The notes under the pieces: model-generated
What the model was told of the DNA's origin: nothing
Databases searched by the model: none
What the model saw: the letters and a program-made list of their open reading frames with translations, nothing else
Program-made: the position numbers and the translations under genes
Shown here: piece by piece, positions 8,524 through 17,823 of the stretch
Layout of the letters: each line of letters opens with the position of its first letter
Numbering within the stretch: position 1 is the stretch's first letter
Origin: Micromonospora craniellae
GTDB taxonomy: Bacteria; Actinomycetota; Actinomycetes; Mycobacteriales; Micromonosporaceae
Length of the DNA stretch: 64,000 bases
Assembly (NCBI RefSeq): GCF_014764405.1
Contig: NZ_CP061725.1
Span: forward strand, 6,572,001 to 6,636,000
Direction of reading: 5' to 3'

Positions 8524-11304
8524 CTACCCGGAGCGCTGCACCTCGGCGAGTCGGCGCCGGGCCCCCTCGGCGGCCGGGTCACCCAGGTCGTCGTAGATGG
8601 CGGCGGCCAACCGCCACGCCGCCGCCGCCCCGTCGAGGTCGTCCATGGCGGCACGGGTCTCGCCGAGCCGGGTGAGGGTCTCCGCCTGGTGGTAGCGGTC
8701 GGCGGAGTCGCGGAACAACTCGATGGACTGCTCGTAGCAGGTCACCGCCGACTGGTACTCCCCGAGCCCGTGGTAGGCGAAACCCAGGCTGTCCAGCGTC
8801 GCCGCCTGCCCGTTGCGGTCGTCGATCAGCCGTTGCTGGGCGAGCGCCTCGGTGCAGTCCGCGATGGCCTGCCGGTGGTTGCCCTGCACGGCGTGGATGT
8901 ACCCGATCGCGTTCAGCGCGCGCCCCTCACCGGCCCGGTTGCCGGCGAGCCGGTAGAGCCGCAGCGCCTCGTGGGCGTGCGTCAACGCCTCGTCCCGCCG
9001 GCCGAGCACGAAGCAGTGCTCGGTGTAGTTGTGCAGGGTCTGCGCCAGGCCGCCCTGGTCGCCGAGCTTGTCGTACAGCGTGATCGCGCGCTGGAGGCGG
9101 TCGCCTGCGGTGTCGTGCTCGCCAAGCCGGTAGGCGGCCCGGCCGAGCAACCGGTTGGCGGTGGCCTGCGCCTCCAGGTCATCGAGACGTTCCGCCGACT
9201 CCAGCGCGGCCTGCTGGGCGGCCAGTTGGTCCTGCCACAGCCCGCGCGGCGCGAGGAAGGTGGTCAGCGCCCAGGCCAGCCGCCACGCGTACGCGTCGAA
9301 GCCGGTCGCGCTGGCCTGCCGGACCACGCGCAGCAGCACGTGCCGTTCGGCCGTGAACCAGGCCAGCGCGGCGTCCTGGTCGGCCATCGGCACGTGCACG
9401 TTGCCGGGCAGCGCGGGTAGCGCGGTGACCGATGGCCACTGCGGCTGCACCAGACGACCGGCCGGTTCGGCGCTGTGCAGGTAGTGGTCGTACAGCCGGC
9501 GGTGCGCCGCCCACCGCTGGCCGACCGGTTCGTCCGCCTGGGCCAGCTCGGCGGCGTACGAGCGCAGCAGGTCGTGGAAGGCGTACCGGTCGGGGCGGTG
9601 CTCGGTCAGCAGGTGCAGCCGGGTCAGTTCCTGGAGGACCGGGGCGACCGCGACACGTGGCCAGCCGAGCAGCGCGGCGGCGGCGGAGCCGCTCAGTTCC
9701 GGCCCCGGGTGCAGGCCGAGCAGGCGGAACAGGCGGGCCGCGTCCGGGCTCAGCGCCTCGTAGGACCAGGAGAACACCCGCCGGACGTCGCCGTCCGCCA
9801 GCACCGCGAGCCGGTTCTCCGGTGCCCGCAGCTCGGCGACGACCGCCTCCAGCGGGAACGTGGGTCGGGTGGCCACCCGGGCCGCCACGATGGACAGGGC
9901 GAGCGGGAGCCGGCCGGCGGTCTCGATCATCTCGGCCACGGCGGCGGGCTCGGCGTCCAGCCGGCTGCCGTCGACCCGGCTGCGCAGCAGGTGCGTCGAC
10001 TCGGTGTCGGTCAGCACGTCGAGGGTCAGCAGGCGGGCGCCCTCGGCGGCGACCAGCGTGCTGAGCTGGTCCCGGCTGGTCACCACGACGGCGCAGCGGC
10101 CCGCGCCCGGCAACAGCGGTCGCACCTGGTCGGCGTCGCGGGCGTTGTCGAGCACGATGAGCATCTCGCGGTCGGCGAGCAGGCTCCGATACAGGCCGGT
10201 GCGGGCGTGCAGGCTGCTGGGTATGCGGGCCAGCGGTACGTCCAACGCCTCCAGGAGACCGAGCAGGGCGTCGGCCGGGGAGACGGCCTCGCACTCGTCG
10301 TAGCCGCGCAGGTTGACGTGGAGCTGCCCGTCGGGGAAGCGGTCGGCGACCCGGTGCGCCCAGTGCAGCGCCAGGGTGGTCTTGCCGACACCGGCCATCC
10401 CGCAGACCACGGTGACGACCACGGACGTCGGGCCGCCACTCGGGTGTCCGACGACCGCGTCGAGGCGGGCGAGGTGTTCCCGCCGCCCGACGAAGTCCGG
10501 CGTGGTGAGCGGTAGCTGTGCCGGCCGGGTGCGGGTGGCGGTGGGTGCGGGTGCGGCAGGCGGTGGGAATCGGTGGTGCAGGATGTCGTCGTGCAGGCGG
10601 GTCAGCTCGGGCCCCGGATCCATCCCGGTCTCCTCGGCGAGCACCTGCCGGGCCTGCCGGAAAGCCGCCGTCGCCCCGGCCACGTCTCCGCTGTGGTAGA
10701 GCCCGGTCATCAGGTGCGCCCACGCGCGTTGCCGCAGCGGGTGTCGTTCGAGCAGGGCCCGGAGTCGGGGGATGACCTGCGCCGCCGCACCGAGCGCGAG
10801 CTGGGTGCCGGCGTGGTCCTCCTCGGCCAGCAGACGCCGCTCGGCCAGTTGCCCCACCCATCGCGACAGCGGCCGGGGCAGTGGCAGCCCGGCCAGGGCC
10901 GGGCCCCGCCACAGGGCCAGCGCCTGCGCCAGCTCAGCCTCGGCCTGTACGGGATCACCGCTGGTCAGGGCGGTGCGCCCGCGCGCGACGGCGGCGTCGA
11001 AATGGTCCAGGTCGCGTTCGTCCGGCTCCACCCGCAGCAGGTAGCCACCGGCGGTGGTGACTATCCGGCCGTCGCGGTCGATCGCCTGCCGCAGCCCGCG
11101 CACGTAGGTGCGGATGTTGGCCCCGGCGGAGGCCGGCGGCTGGTCGCCCCAGAGCACGGTGACCAGATCGTCGGTGGGTACGGCCTCACCAGGACGGGTC
11201 AGCAGCAACGCGAGCAGCAGCCGTTGTTTCACCGAGCCGAGGTCGACGGGGTGCCCGTCCCGGGACACCGACAACGGGCCGAGAAGGTCGAAGCGGAGAA
11301 GCAT
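8524..11304 (-). CDS. AfsR/SARP-family transcriptional regulator (BTAD + NB-ARC + TPR)
   Basis: Large pathway-type regulator of 926 residues. The N-terminus (LLGPLSVSRDGHPVDLGSVKQR) is an OmpR-like winged helix. A bacterial transcriptional activation domain follows to about residue 250 (DLDHFDAAVARGRTAL to ETGMDPGPELTRLHDDIL). The NB-ARC ATPase has P-loop VCGMAGVGKTTLALHWAHRV near residue 315 and LIVLDNARD as Walker B. From about residue 680, repeated TPR units run to the C-terminus (LNAIGYIHAVQGNHRQAI, LDSLGFAYHGLGEYQSAV). ATG 11304 follows GAGGTGATTG; TTG 11307 is a weaker alternative. It has no biosynthetic cluster next to it, and its target is not evident; the xylanase gene lies downstream on the same strand. 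Confidence 0.93.
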   Translation of the reverse strand: MLLRFDLLGPLSVSRDGHPVDLGSVKQRLLLALLLTRPGEAVPTDDLVTVLWGDQPPASAGANIRTYVRGLRQAIDRDGRIVTTAGGYLLRVEPDERDLDHFDAAVARGRTALTSGDPVQAEAELAQALALWRGPALAGLPLPRPLSRWVGQLAERRLLAEEDHAGTQLALGAAAQVIPRLRALLERHPLRQRAWAHLMTGLYHSGDVAGATAAFRQARQVLAEETGMDPGPELTRLHDDILHHRFPPPAAPAPTATRTRPAQLPLTTPDFVGRREHLARLDAVVGHPSGGPTSVVVTVVCGMAGVGKTTLALHWAHRVADRFPDGQLHVNLRGYDECEAVSPADALLGLLEALDVPLARIPSSLHARTGLYRSLLADREMLIVLDNARDADQVRPLLPGAGRCAVVVTSRDQLSTLVAAEGARLLTLDVLTDTESTHLLRSRVDGSRLDAEPAAVAEMIETAGRLPLALSIVAARVATRPTFPLEAVVAELRAPENRLAVLADGDVRRVFSWSYEALSPDAARLFRLLGLHPGPELSGSAAAALLGWPRVAVAPVLQELTRLHLLTEHRPDRYAFHDLLRSYAAELAQADEPVGQRWAAHRRLYDHYLHSAEPAGRLVQPQWPSVTALPALPGNVHVPMADQDAALAWFTAERHVLLRVVRQASATGFDAYAWRLAWALTTFLAPRGLWQDQLAAQQAALESAERLDDLEAQATANRLLGRAAYRLGEHDTAGDRLQRAITLYDKLGDQGGLAQTLHNYTEHCFVLGRRDEALTHAHEALRLYRLAGNRAGEGRALNAIGYIHAVQGNHRQAIADCTEALAQQRLIDDRNGQAATLDSLGFAYHGLGEYQSAVTCYEQSIELFRDSADRYHQAETLTRLGETRAAMDDLDGAAAAWRLAAAIYDDLGDPAAEGARRRLAEVQRSG

Positions 11305-11647
11305 CAATCACCTCAGCCGACAGCCTGCGCCATTGGACCGCACCTCATCCGCACCGCGTCGCCTCGCACGGTGCGGGCCGGGCCGACCGACGAGAGTCGA
11401 GGGCAACTCAGTTGTACGCCAATTGTGCGCGGCGGATACGTCGGGAACCGTACCATCGGCCGCCGAATCACCGGTCTTCCCATCGGTGTGCGCGGGGGCG
11501 TCCACGGGGTGCTCCCGCACACCGGCGAGCGTTCCGGTCCGGACCGCCGGCGTCGGGATGGCCGGCGGTCCGGACCGGAACGTACCGCCGGTGCCGTGCT
11601 CCGGCCGGTACCGGCGGATCCGCGTCTCGATCTCTGCGGAGGTGACG
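11305..11647. other. Divergent promoter region, no gene seen
   Basis: This 343-nt gap separates the leftward AfsR-like gene from the rightward nitroreductase-like gene. Open frames here look like shadows with no protein character. It contains GGTCCGGACCG-type inverted repeats (around 11539-11580, CCGGTCCGGAC and GTCCGGACCGG) that could serve as an operator; assignment is speculative. Confidence 0.4.
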
Positions 11648-12223
11648 ATGAGCAAGACCCTGCCGCTCCGGCCGCGCGTGGAGGAGGTGGAGCACCTCCT
11701 GCGGACCCGGCAGCCGGTGCGCCGTTTCGTCACCGATCCGCTGCCCCGACCCGACGTGCTGCGCGTCTGTCAGGCCGGTGCGGACGCCGGGCTGCCGGTC
11801 GCACCTGGCGACGCGCACACCGCACGCTGGTTGGTGTTCGCCCGCGCGGTGAGCGACACCGCTCCGGGCGTCCACGAGTACCGCGACGGCGACCTGGTCC
11901 CGGCGGCCGGACTCTCGGCGGCCGAGGCGATGGCCGGACTGGCCTCGGACGCCTCGGCCACCGCGCCGTGCGTGGTGGCACCGGTATGGATCCTGGGCAC
12001 CGCGCGGACCGGGCCGGACGTCGACGACCACCTCGACCTGCTGCTACGGACCGGCGCCAGCCTGCACGCGGCGTACCTGCTGGCGATGCGGTCCGGCCTC
12101 GGCGGTCACCTGTTCCGTGGACCGCACCCGGCGACGGGGTCCGGCGGGTGGGACGGCCTGGCGGCCCGGCCGTTCCTGGCGCTGGCCTTCGGTCACCCGG
12201 ACCGACGGCCAGGCGGCCGGTAG
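11648..12223 (+). CDS. Nitroreductase-fold-like protein
   Basis: 191 residues, probably an FMN-type nitroreductase-fold protein. The evidence is the N-terminal pattern LLRTRQPVRRFVTDPLPRPDVLRVCQAG, which matches the 'RRSVRxF ... ll' opening of nitroreductases, and the C-terminal AAYLLAMRSGLGGHLFRG, where these proteins bind FMN phosphate. The middle is diverged and short, and the usual catalytic surroundings are not obvious, so it may not be an active reductase. ATG 11648 follows GCGGAGGTGAC. It stands alone between the AfsR-like gene and a hypothetical gene. Substrate unknown. Confidence 0.7.
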   Translation: MSKTLPLRPRVEEVEHLLRTRQPVRRFVTDPLPRPDVLRVCQAGADAGLPVAPGDAHTARWLVFARAVSDTAPGVHEYRDGDLVPAAGLSAAEAMAGLASDASATAPCVVAPVWILGTARTGPDVDDHLDLLLRTGASLHAAYLLAMRSGLGGHLFRGPHPATGSGGWDGLAARPFLALAFGHPDRRPGGR

Positions 12224-12600
12224 GGGTACGCGGCGGTCGGGGCTTGCCCCGGAGCGCGGCCGGCGACGCCGGTCAGACCTCGGCGGCGGTCGATGTTGCC
12301 GGACCGGGTGCACGCGTGCTGAAATGACTCGTATCGCCGCAGCGCGGAGGCAAACGCGCTGGGAACGGCCAGCACGGGAGCAGCGCTATGCCGGCAGCGC
12401 GCCGCATCGGCAGACGGTCGCGCGCCGCATCGCCAGGCCATCACCACGACGACGGGCACATTTCCGGGCAGGTGTCCCCGCCGTACGTGTCCCCCGGTAC
12501 GTGTCCCCCGCTCCGCCGACGTGCTCGCGGCGAGACACGCCGGAGGCGTCCGATGCGATCTGCCGACGCACCAGAACCGGCGACGAGGTGAGAAGCAGTC
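12224..12600. other. Intergenic stretch with a short tandem repeat
   Basis: No gene recognised. The 14-mer GTACGTGTCCCCCG occurs twice in perfect tandem (12483-12496, 12497-12510), and a related CAGGTGTCCCCGCC lies just before it. The rightward hypothetical gene starts at 12601, so this is its leader. Confidence 0.5.
12483..12510. repeat. Two perfect tandem copies of a 14-mer
   Basis: GTACGTGTCCCCCG is repeated head to tail without a spacer, about 95 nt upstream of the membrane-anchored hypothetical gene. Role unknown; it may be a regulator site or simple slippage. Confidence 0.7.
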
Positions 12601-13185
12601 ATGATTTCCCGGGAGAGTCTCGCGGGGTGGTACCGGAACCGCTTCGTGTGGGTGGCGGTGATCGTGCTGACCGTCTCGGCCACCGCGGTGACGCTGGTCC
12701 GTTCGGCCGAATCGGACACGAAACCGGCGGACCTGCGCGGACAGCTAACGACCTGGATGCGCACCACGCTCGAACAGGCGGACCCGGGGCAGCACAACCA
12801 CGCCGGGCACACCCCCCAGCAGGCGGCCGGCGGGCAGGAGACGCCACCGGCGGTGATCTGCGGGGTCCACGTGTACGGCTACGAACCGGCCGAGGTGACC
12901 ACGTTCGCCGACGTCCGGACGGTCTACGGCTTCCACCTCTGCGGGGTGGCCGAGCAGAAGCGCACCTGGGACTGGGCGGTCAAGCTGGCCGGTCCGCTCA
13001 TCATGGACCGGTCCACCAATCCGCCGGGCATCCAGGTGGTCGAGGCCACCGAGGACGTCATCTTCATCGACCGGCTGCGGCAGATGTTCCCGGCCAAGTA
13101 CGCCGATCTGGCACAGCGGGAGGCGCTCGAACCCGGGGAAATGGCCGACCTGCGCCGCCGGTACGACGCGGCGGCCGGACTGTGA
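12601..13185 (+). CDS. Membrane-anchored hypothetical protein
   Basis: 194 residues, not matched to a named family. One N-terminal membrane helix is visible (VWVAVIVLTVSATAVTLV, about residues 16-33) after a short basic lead, so the rest should lie outside the cytoplasm. A His-rich spacer (GQHNHAGHTPQQ) is followed by a compact domain with two cysteines (VICGVHVYGYEPAEV and FHLCGVAEQKRTWDWAVK) that could form a disulfide. ATG 12601 follows a GAGGTGAGAAGCAGTC leader with acceptable spacing. It stands alone on its strand. No function is inferred. Confidence 0.75.
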   Translation: MISRESLAGWYRNRFVWVAVIVLTVSATAVTLVRSAESDTKPADLRGQLTTWMRTTLEQADPGQHNHAGHTPQQAAGGQETPPAVICGVHVYGYEPAEVTTFADVRTVYGFHLCGVAEQKRTWDWAVKLAGPLIMDRSTNPPGIQVVEATEDVIFIDRLRQMFPAKYADLAQREALEPGEMADLRRRYDAAAGL

Positions 13186-13346
13186 CCCGTACCGGCTGAT
13201 GGCGGGCCCGTTCCCCCGGCGTCGCATCGCGGTGGGTCACGACGTTCCCGGCCGGTCCGGGCCCACCACCGGACGCCAGGCGCGCAGCGATTCGACGTGC
13301 ACGCCCGGGGTGGTGAAGTACGGGTCCTCGGCCATGAGCCGCCACC

Positions 13347-13837
13347 GAGAACCTTTCGGCGGTGCCGCTGTTCTCGATGCTCGACGCCGACCGCATCGAG
13401 CGGCTCGGCGCGGAGCGGGGCACGGTGGCCGCCGCTTACGACACCCACCACGGCGCGCGGGTCCGCTTCGCCACGGCGACCGGCCCCTGTGTCGTGGACA
13501 AGGCGGCGACACTGCGAGGTGCCGGCGCTCCGTGATCACGTGCTGCGGCACCTGTCCGGGCAGGTCAACCGGGACCGCCGGGACCGGGTCCGGCGCGCCG
13601 CGCCGCAGCCGGTCGCCCGGATCGCGGACTGGATCGCCGAGCGTCGGCCCGCACCGGGCAGCCGGATCAGTCTGCCCGGCTCGCAGCAGGGGCTCGGTGA
13701 GGAGATCGGCCTGTCCCGGGTCACCGTCAACCGGGCGCTGCGGGTCCTCGCCGACGCGGGGTGCCATCCGGGTCGAGCCCGGCGTCGTGGTGGTGGTCGA
13801 CCCCTGGCGGGTCGCGGCCGTGGCCGCCGGGCGGTAG
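13347..13837 (+). pseudogene. Crp/Fnr-family regulator remnant
   Basis: Pieces of one Crp-type regulator lie in order but in different frames. From 13347 the frame reads NLSAVPLFSMLDADRIERL, then RVRFATATGPCVVDKAATL, ending in a stop near 13533. The next piece, ALRDHVLRHLSGQVNRDRR and a helix-turn-helix LGEEIGLSRVTVNRALRVLA, is in a second frame. The winged tail AIRVEPGVVVVVDPW is in a third, ending at 13837. The segment that normally joins 'DKAATL' to 'VPALRDHVL' (the rest of the nucleotide-binding barrel) is missing, so there is an internal deletion as well as frameshifts. No usable start is seen. It sits immediately upstream of the GH10 xylanase. Confidence 0.75.
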
Positions 13838-13855
13838 CCGGGCACCGCCCCGAAA

Positions 13856-13868
13856 GTTTCCGGAAGTT
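13856..13868 (+). promoter_or_regulatory. Palindromic element GTTTCCGGAAGTT, xylanase copy 2
   Basis: Same 13-mer and orientation as ahead of the GH11 gene, here 107 nt before the GH10 start and preceded by CCGAAA. A downstream CATAGCAT (from 13891) could hold the -10 box. Inferred operator. Confidence 0.6.
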
Positions 13869-13974
13869 CTGGTCACAGCGATCGGTTCGACATAGCATGC
13901 ACGCGCTTGGATGCGTCTGTCACGCGCCGGCTCCACACCCCGCCACCAGCCACAATCGCGTAAAGGGATCACCG

Positions 13975-16900
13975 ATGCGCCTCTGGAAGACCTCCCCCCG
14001 GTCGCGACACCGGTCGCGACTCCTCGCCGTCCTCTGCACCACCACACTCGTCGCGGCCGTCGCCGTCGCACCCGGCCCGGCCGTCGCCGCCGAGACCGTC
14101 CTCTCCACCGACTTCGAATCCGGCTCGTACGCCCCGTGGGGGCCGCGCGGCGACGTGACCCTCGCCATCGCGCCGGAGGGCCACGACAGCGACAACAGCC
14201 TCTCGGTCACCGGCCGTACGGCGAACTGGCAGGGCCCGGCGACCAGCGCGACCGCCCTGTTCACCCCCGGTACGCGGTACTCGGTCACCGCCTGGGTGAA
14301 GCTCCCGGCCGGCACCGAGGGCACCGCCGGCGTGCACTTCACCGTGGAGTCGACGCCTGCCGCAGGCGGTGACAACACGTACACCTGGATCGGCGACAGC
14401 GTGCCCGCCACCGCGGCCGGCTGGGTGCGGATCGGCGGCGACTACACGCTGCCCACCGGGCTGAGCGCGGCCACCCTCTACGTCGAGGCGGAGGGGACCA
14501 CCCCGTTCCTGCTGGACGACGTCCTGATCACCGCGCCGGACGGCGGGACCGGACCGGCACCGGGCACGGTGATCGTCGACACCGACTTCGAGGACGGGCT
14601 GGACGGTTGGGGCCCGCGCGACGGCGGCCCGGGCGCTCCGCGCGTCACGCTCACCGACGTCGCGCACGGCGGGGAGGCCGCGGCGCTGGTCAGCGACCGG
14701 GTCAACCAGGGCGCCGGGCTCGGCCGGGACGTGACCGGGCTGGTCGAGCCCGGCGTGACCTTCGAGTTCAGTGCCTGGTTGCGCTTCGCCGAAGGTCAGC
14801 CGACCGACGAGATCTGGCTCAGCCTTGCCAGCACCAGCGGCGGCAGCCAGACCTTCGCCACCCTCGCCCAGTTCACCACCGTCACCAACAGCGGGTGGAC
14901 GCAGGTGACCGCCCGCTTCACCGTGCCGGCGGCGGACAGCACGTACCTCTACTTCGAGACCCGCTGGCAGGGCGCGGACGTCCCCGGCAACACCAGCGAC
15001 TTCCTCGTCGACGACGTCGTCGTACGGGTGCCCCAGCCCCCGGTGATCGAGGACCTCACCGGCATCCACGAGACCACCGACTTCCCGGTCGGAGTGGCGA
15101 TCGACGGCCGGGAGACCGTCGGGGCCGCCGCCGAGCTGCTGACCCGGCACTTCAACCAGGTCACCCACGAGAACCACATGAAGCCCGAAGCCTGGTACGA
15201 CGACGAGGGCACCTTCCGGCCGCACGACCAGGCGCTCGCCGTGCTGGACTTCGCCCGGGACAACGAGCTGCGTGTCTACGGCCATGTGCTGGTCTGGCAC
15301 AGCCAGACCCCGGCCTGGTTCTTCCAGGACGCGGATGGTCAGCCCCTCACCACCTCTGTGGCACACCAGCAGCTGCTGCGCGACCGGATGCGTACCCACA
15401 TCTTCGGTGTCGCCGAATCACTACGGCAACGGTACGGCCCGTTCGGCTCCGCCACCAACCCGCTGTACGCGTGGGACGTGGTCAACGAGGTGGTCAGCGA
15501 CAGCGGCGAGCACGCCGACGGCCTGCGGCGCAGCGAGTGGTACCGCATTCTCGGCGAGAGCTACGTCGACCTCGCCTTCGAGTACGCCCACGAGGCGTTC
15601 AACGACGTCCACGCGGTCGAGGGCAGCGACCCGGTCGCCCTGTTCATCAACGACTACAACACCGAGCAGAGCGGCAAGCAGGCCCGCTACCGGGCGCTGG
15701 TGGAGCGGCTGCTCGCCCGGGGCGTACCGGTCGACGGGGTGGGCCACCAGTTCCACGTCTCGCTGGCCACGCCGGTGAGCAGCCTGGAGGCGGCGCTGGA
15801 CGCGTTCACCGACCTGCCAGTGACCCAGGCCGTCACCGAACTCGACGTCACCACCGGCACCCCGGTCACCCAGGCGAACCTGATCGAGCAGGGCTACTAC
15901 TACCGGGACGCCTTCCGGATCTTCCGGGAGCACACCGAGGAGCTGACGGCCGTCACGGTCTGGGGTCTCACCGACGGCCGTTCGTGGCGTTCGGCGAACG
16001 CGCCGCTGCTGTTCGACGACGACCTGCGGGCCAAGCCCGCCTATCACGGCGCGGCCGACGGTGAGCTGCCCGCCCGGCTGCGGACCGCCACCGTCTTCGC
16101 CGGTGACGTGGCGCTCACCGCCGCCGCGCCTGCGGACCTGACCTGGCGCAAGCTCCCGTTGCACCCGGTGGAGGAGGCGGCCCGGTTCCAGCTGCGCTGG
16201 GCACCGGACCACCTCACCGCGTACGTCACGGTCACCGACGCCACGGTCTCCGTCGACGACCGGGTCGAGTTCGTCCTCGACGGCGAGACCTACCGGGTCC
16301 GGCGGGACGGCACCGGTGACGTACCGGCCGTGGCAGCGGTCCGGGACGGCGGCTACCACCTGGTCGCCCACCTGCCGCTGACCGACGCCGTCCGGGGGGA
16401 CACGCTCCCCCTCGACGTACGGGTCACCGACGACGGGACCACGTCGGCCTGGAACACCCCGGGCGCGGTCGGCACCCTGACCCTGGTGGAGGAGTTGTCG
16501 TACCTGGAGGTGCGCCGGGCGTCGAGCGCGCCGGGCGTCGACGGCACGGTGGACGCGGTCTGGGCGCAGGCGAGCACGGTGACCACGGCCAAGCAGGTCT
16601 CCGGCGCCGACGGTGCGGTCGCACAGGTCCGCACGCTGTGGCGGGACCAGACGCTCTACGTGCTGGCCGAGGTCACCGACCCGGTGGTGGACGTATCCGG
16701 GTCCGACCCGTGGACCCAGGACTCGGTGGAGATCTACGTCGACGCCGGTAACGCCAAGAACGGTTCCTACCGGTACGAAGACACCCAGATCCGGATCAAC
16801 GCGGACAATGTCGTGTCGTTCGGCACCGGAGACGAGGCGTTCCAGGCGGGACGCCTGCGCAGCGCGACCGTGCGGACCGCGACCGGCTACACCGTCGAGG

Positions 16901-17340
16901 CCGCGATCAGCCTGCTCGAGCACGGCGGCCTCGACACGTTCCACGGCTTGGACTTCCAGGTCAACGACGCCTCCGGCGGTACGCGCACGGCGATCCGCAA
17001 CTGGGCTGAGCAGGAGGGCGTCGGCTACCAGAGCACCGCCCGATGGGGAGTGGGCCGGTTGGTCGAGGGGTCGACCGTGGACGTCACGCTGACCCGGGTG
17101 GCCCGGTGGAACTCGGACAGCGGCGGGGGCTACTGCGCCACCATCACCGCCACCAACAACGGCGACAAGCCGGTGGCCTGGACCGCGATCGTCGACCTGG
17201 AGGGCGACATCTACACCGCGTGGAACTTCACCCGGGAGCGCCTGGCCGACGGCAGCTACCGGATCAGCGGTGTGGACTGGAACCGGACCCTGAAGCCCGG
17301 GGCCAGCACCGTCAGCGTCGGGTACTGCGCCAACCTGTGA
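13975..17340 (+). CDS. Secreted multimodular GH10 endo-1,4-beta-xylanase (CBM22-CBM22-GH10-CBM9-CBM2-like)
   Basis: Extracellular xylanase of 1121 residues. ATG 13975 begins MRLWKTSPRSRHRSR followed by a hydrophobic stretch ending PAVAAETV (signal cleavage near residue 38); the frame upstream belongs to the regulator remnant. Two carbohydrate-binding modules of CBM22 type span about 40-190 and 200-355 (DFESGSYAPWGPRG, DFEDGLDGWGPRDG). The GH10 barrel runs about 360-690: acid/base Glu505 in YAWDVVNEVVSD, nucleophile Glu622 in VTQAVTELDVTT. A CBM9-like region follows (about 845-1030, with DPWTQDSVEIYVDAGN). The C-terminal 80 residues (GGYCATITATNNGDKPVAW to VGYCANL) resemble CBM2 with terminal cysteines. 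The layout suits binding to whole plant cell wall. Confidence 0.93.
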   Translation: MRLWKTSPRSRHRSRLLAVLCTTTLVAAVAVAPGPAVAAETVLSTDFESGSYAPWGPRGDVTLAIAPEGHDSDNSLSVTGRTANWQGPATSATALFTPGTRYSVTAWVKLPAGTEGTAGVHFTVESTPAAGGDNTYTWIGDSVPATAAGWVRIGGDYTLPTGLSAATLYVEAEGTTPFLLDDVLITAPDGGTGPAPGTVIVDTDFEDGLDGWGPRDGGPGAPRVTLTDVAHGGEAAALVSDRVNQGAGLGRDVTGLVEPGVTFEFSAWLRFAEGQPTDEIWLSLASTSGGSQTFATLAQFTTVTNSGWTQVTARFTVPAADSTYLYFETRWQGADVPGNTSDFLVDDVVVRVPQPPVIEDLTGIHETTDFPVGVAIDGRETVGAAAELLTRHFNQVTHENHMKPEAWYDDEGTFRPHDQALAVLDFARDNELRVYGHVLVWHSQTPAWFFQDADGQPLTTSVAHQQLLRDRMRTHIFGVAESLRQRYGPFGSATNPLYAWDVVNEVVSDSGEHADGLRRSEWYRILGESYVDLAFEYAHEAFNDVHAVEGSDPVALFINDYNTEQSGKQARYRALVERLLARGVPVDGVGHQFHVSLATPVSSLEAALDAFTDLPVTQAVTELDVTTGTPVTQANLIEQGYYYRDAFRIFREHTEELTAVTVWGLTDGRSWRSANAPLLFDDDLRAKPAYHGAADGELPARLRTATVFAGDVALTAAAPADLTWRKLPLHPVEEAARFQLRWAPDHLTAYVTVTDATVSVDDRVEFVLDGETYRVRRDGTGDVPAVAAVRDGGYHLVAHLPLTDAVRGDTLPLDVRVTDDGTTSAWNTPGAVGTLTLVEELSYLEVRRASSAPGVDGTVDAVWAQASTVTTAKQVSGADGAVAQVRTLWRDQTLYVLAEVTDPVVDVSGSDPWTQDSVEIYVDAGNAKNGSYRYEDTQIRINADNVVSFGTGDEAFQAGRLRSATVRTATGYTVEAAISLLEHGGLDTFHGLDFQVNDASGGTRTAIRNWAEQEGVGYQSTARWGVGRLVEGSTVDVTLTRVARWNSDSGGGYCATITATNNGDKPVAWTAIVDLEGDIYTAWNFTRERLADGSYRISGVDWNRTLKPGASTVSVGYCANL

Positions 17341-17384
17341 GAGCCGGCACCGGCCCCGGCTGAGGTCGGGGCCTTGGCCGGCTC
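17341..17384 (+). terminator. Hairpin after the GH10 xylanase gene
   Basis: It starts right after the stop codon. GAGCCGGC (17341-17348) pairs with GCCGGCTC (17377-17384) and GGCCCC (17352-17357) with GGGGCC (17368-17373), giving a long GC stem around a small loop. Confidence 0.75.
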
Positions 17385-17823
17385 AGCAGAGACATTGCGA
17401 CAGGGTACGGGCGCGACCTGTTCCGGTCCGCCCACCGCGAGCGGCTTGCCGCCGCAGTCGCTCGACTCTCTGGGCCTTCTCGCTGGCGCGCGTTGAATCT
17501 CGGCGCAGGCGGGGGGGTTGGCGGCCCGAGGGCCGCCATGTCGGGTACGGGCACTGTCGAGCTGACAGCGGCGACGGATCACCTGGGACCGGCCGAACAC
17601 GTCCTGGCCCGGTGGTGACCGGTCCCGCCGTTCGCCCGGCCGGCCAGCAACCGTGCGCCACCGACACTGCCCAGCCTGCCAGCCCGCAACCTGCCGGCCT
17701 CTCGATCCGCCGAGGGGCCCGATAGCGCATACGGATCAGCTCGACAGCGGCCGACGACGTGACCCGGAGCCGGGCGCCGCCGAGAACACGAGACCGGATC
17801 GGGCCCAGGGCGTGGTGACGCCG
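17385..17823. other. Intergenic stretch, no gene seen
   Basis: It lies between the GH10 terminator and the nrd operon terminator. Open frames on both strands have Arg/Pro/Gly-rich shadow composition, and I see no recognisable protein or RNA. Confidence 0.5.

Noticed and set aside
11539..11580. Inverted CCGGTCCGGAC repeats ahead of the nitroreductase-like gene as a terminator of the AfsR-like gene.
   Set aside because: The AfsR-like gene starts, not ends, at this side, so a terminator role makes no sense; at most an operator.
13237..13335. Short reverse-strand frame starting MAEDPYFTTPGVHVESLRAW.
   Set aside because: It looks protein-like at its start but stops after 32 residues, has no ribosome site, and overlaps the 5' end of the Crp/Fnr remnant; too little to call a gene.
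13297..13974. In-frame extension of the GH10 xylanase by 226 codons.
   Set aside because: The extension is the second-frame piece of the Crp/Fnr remnant; a proper signal peptide begins at 13975.
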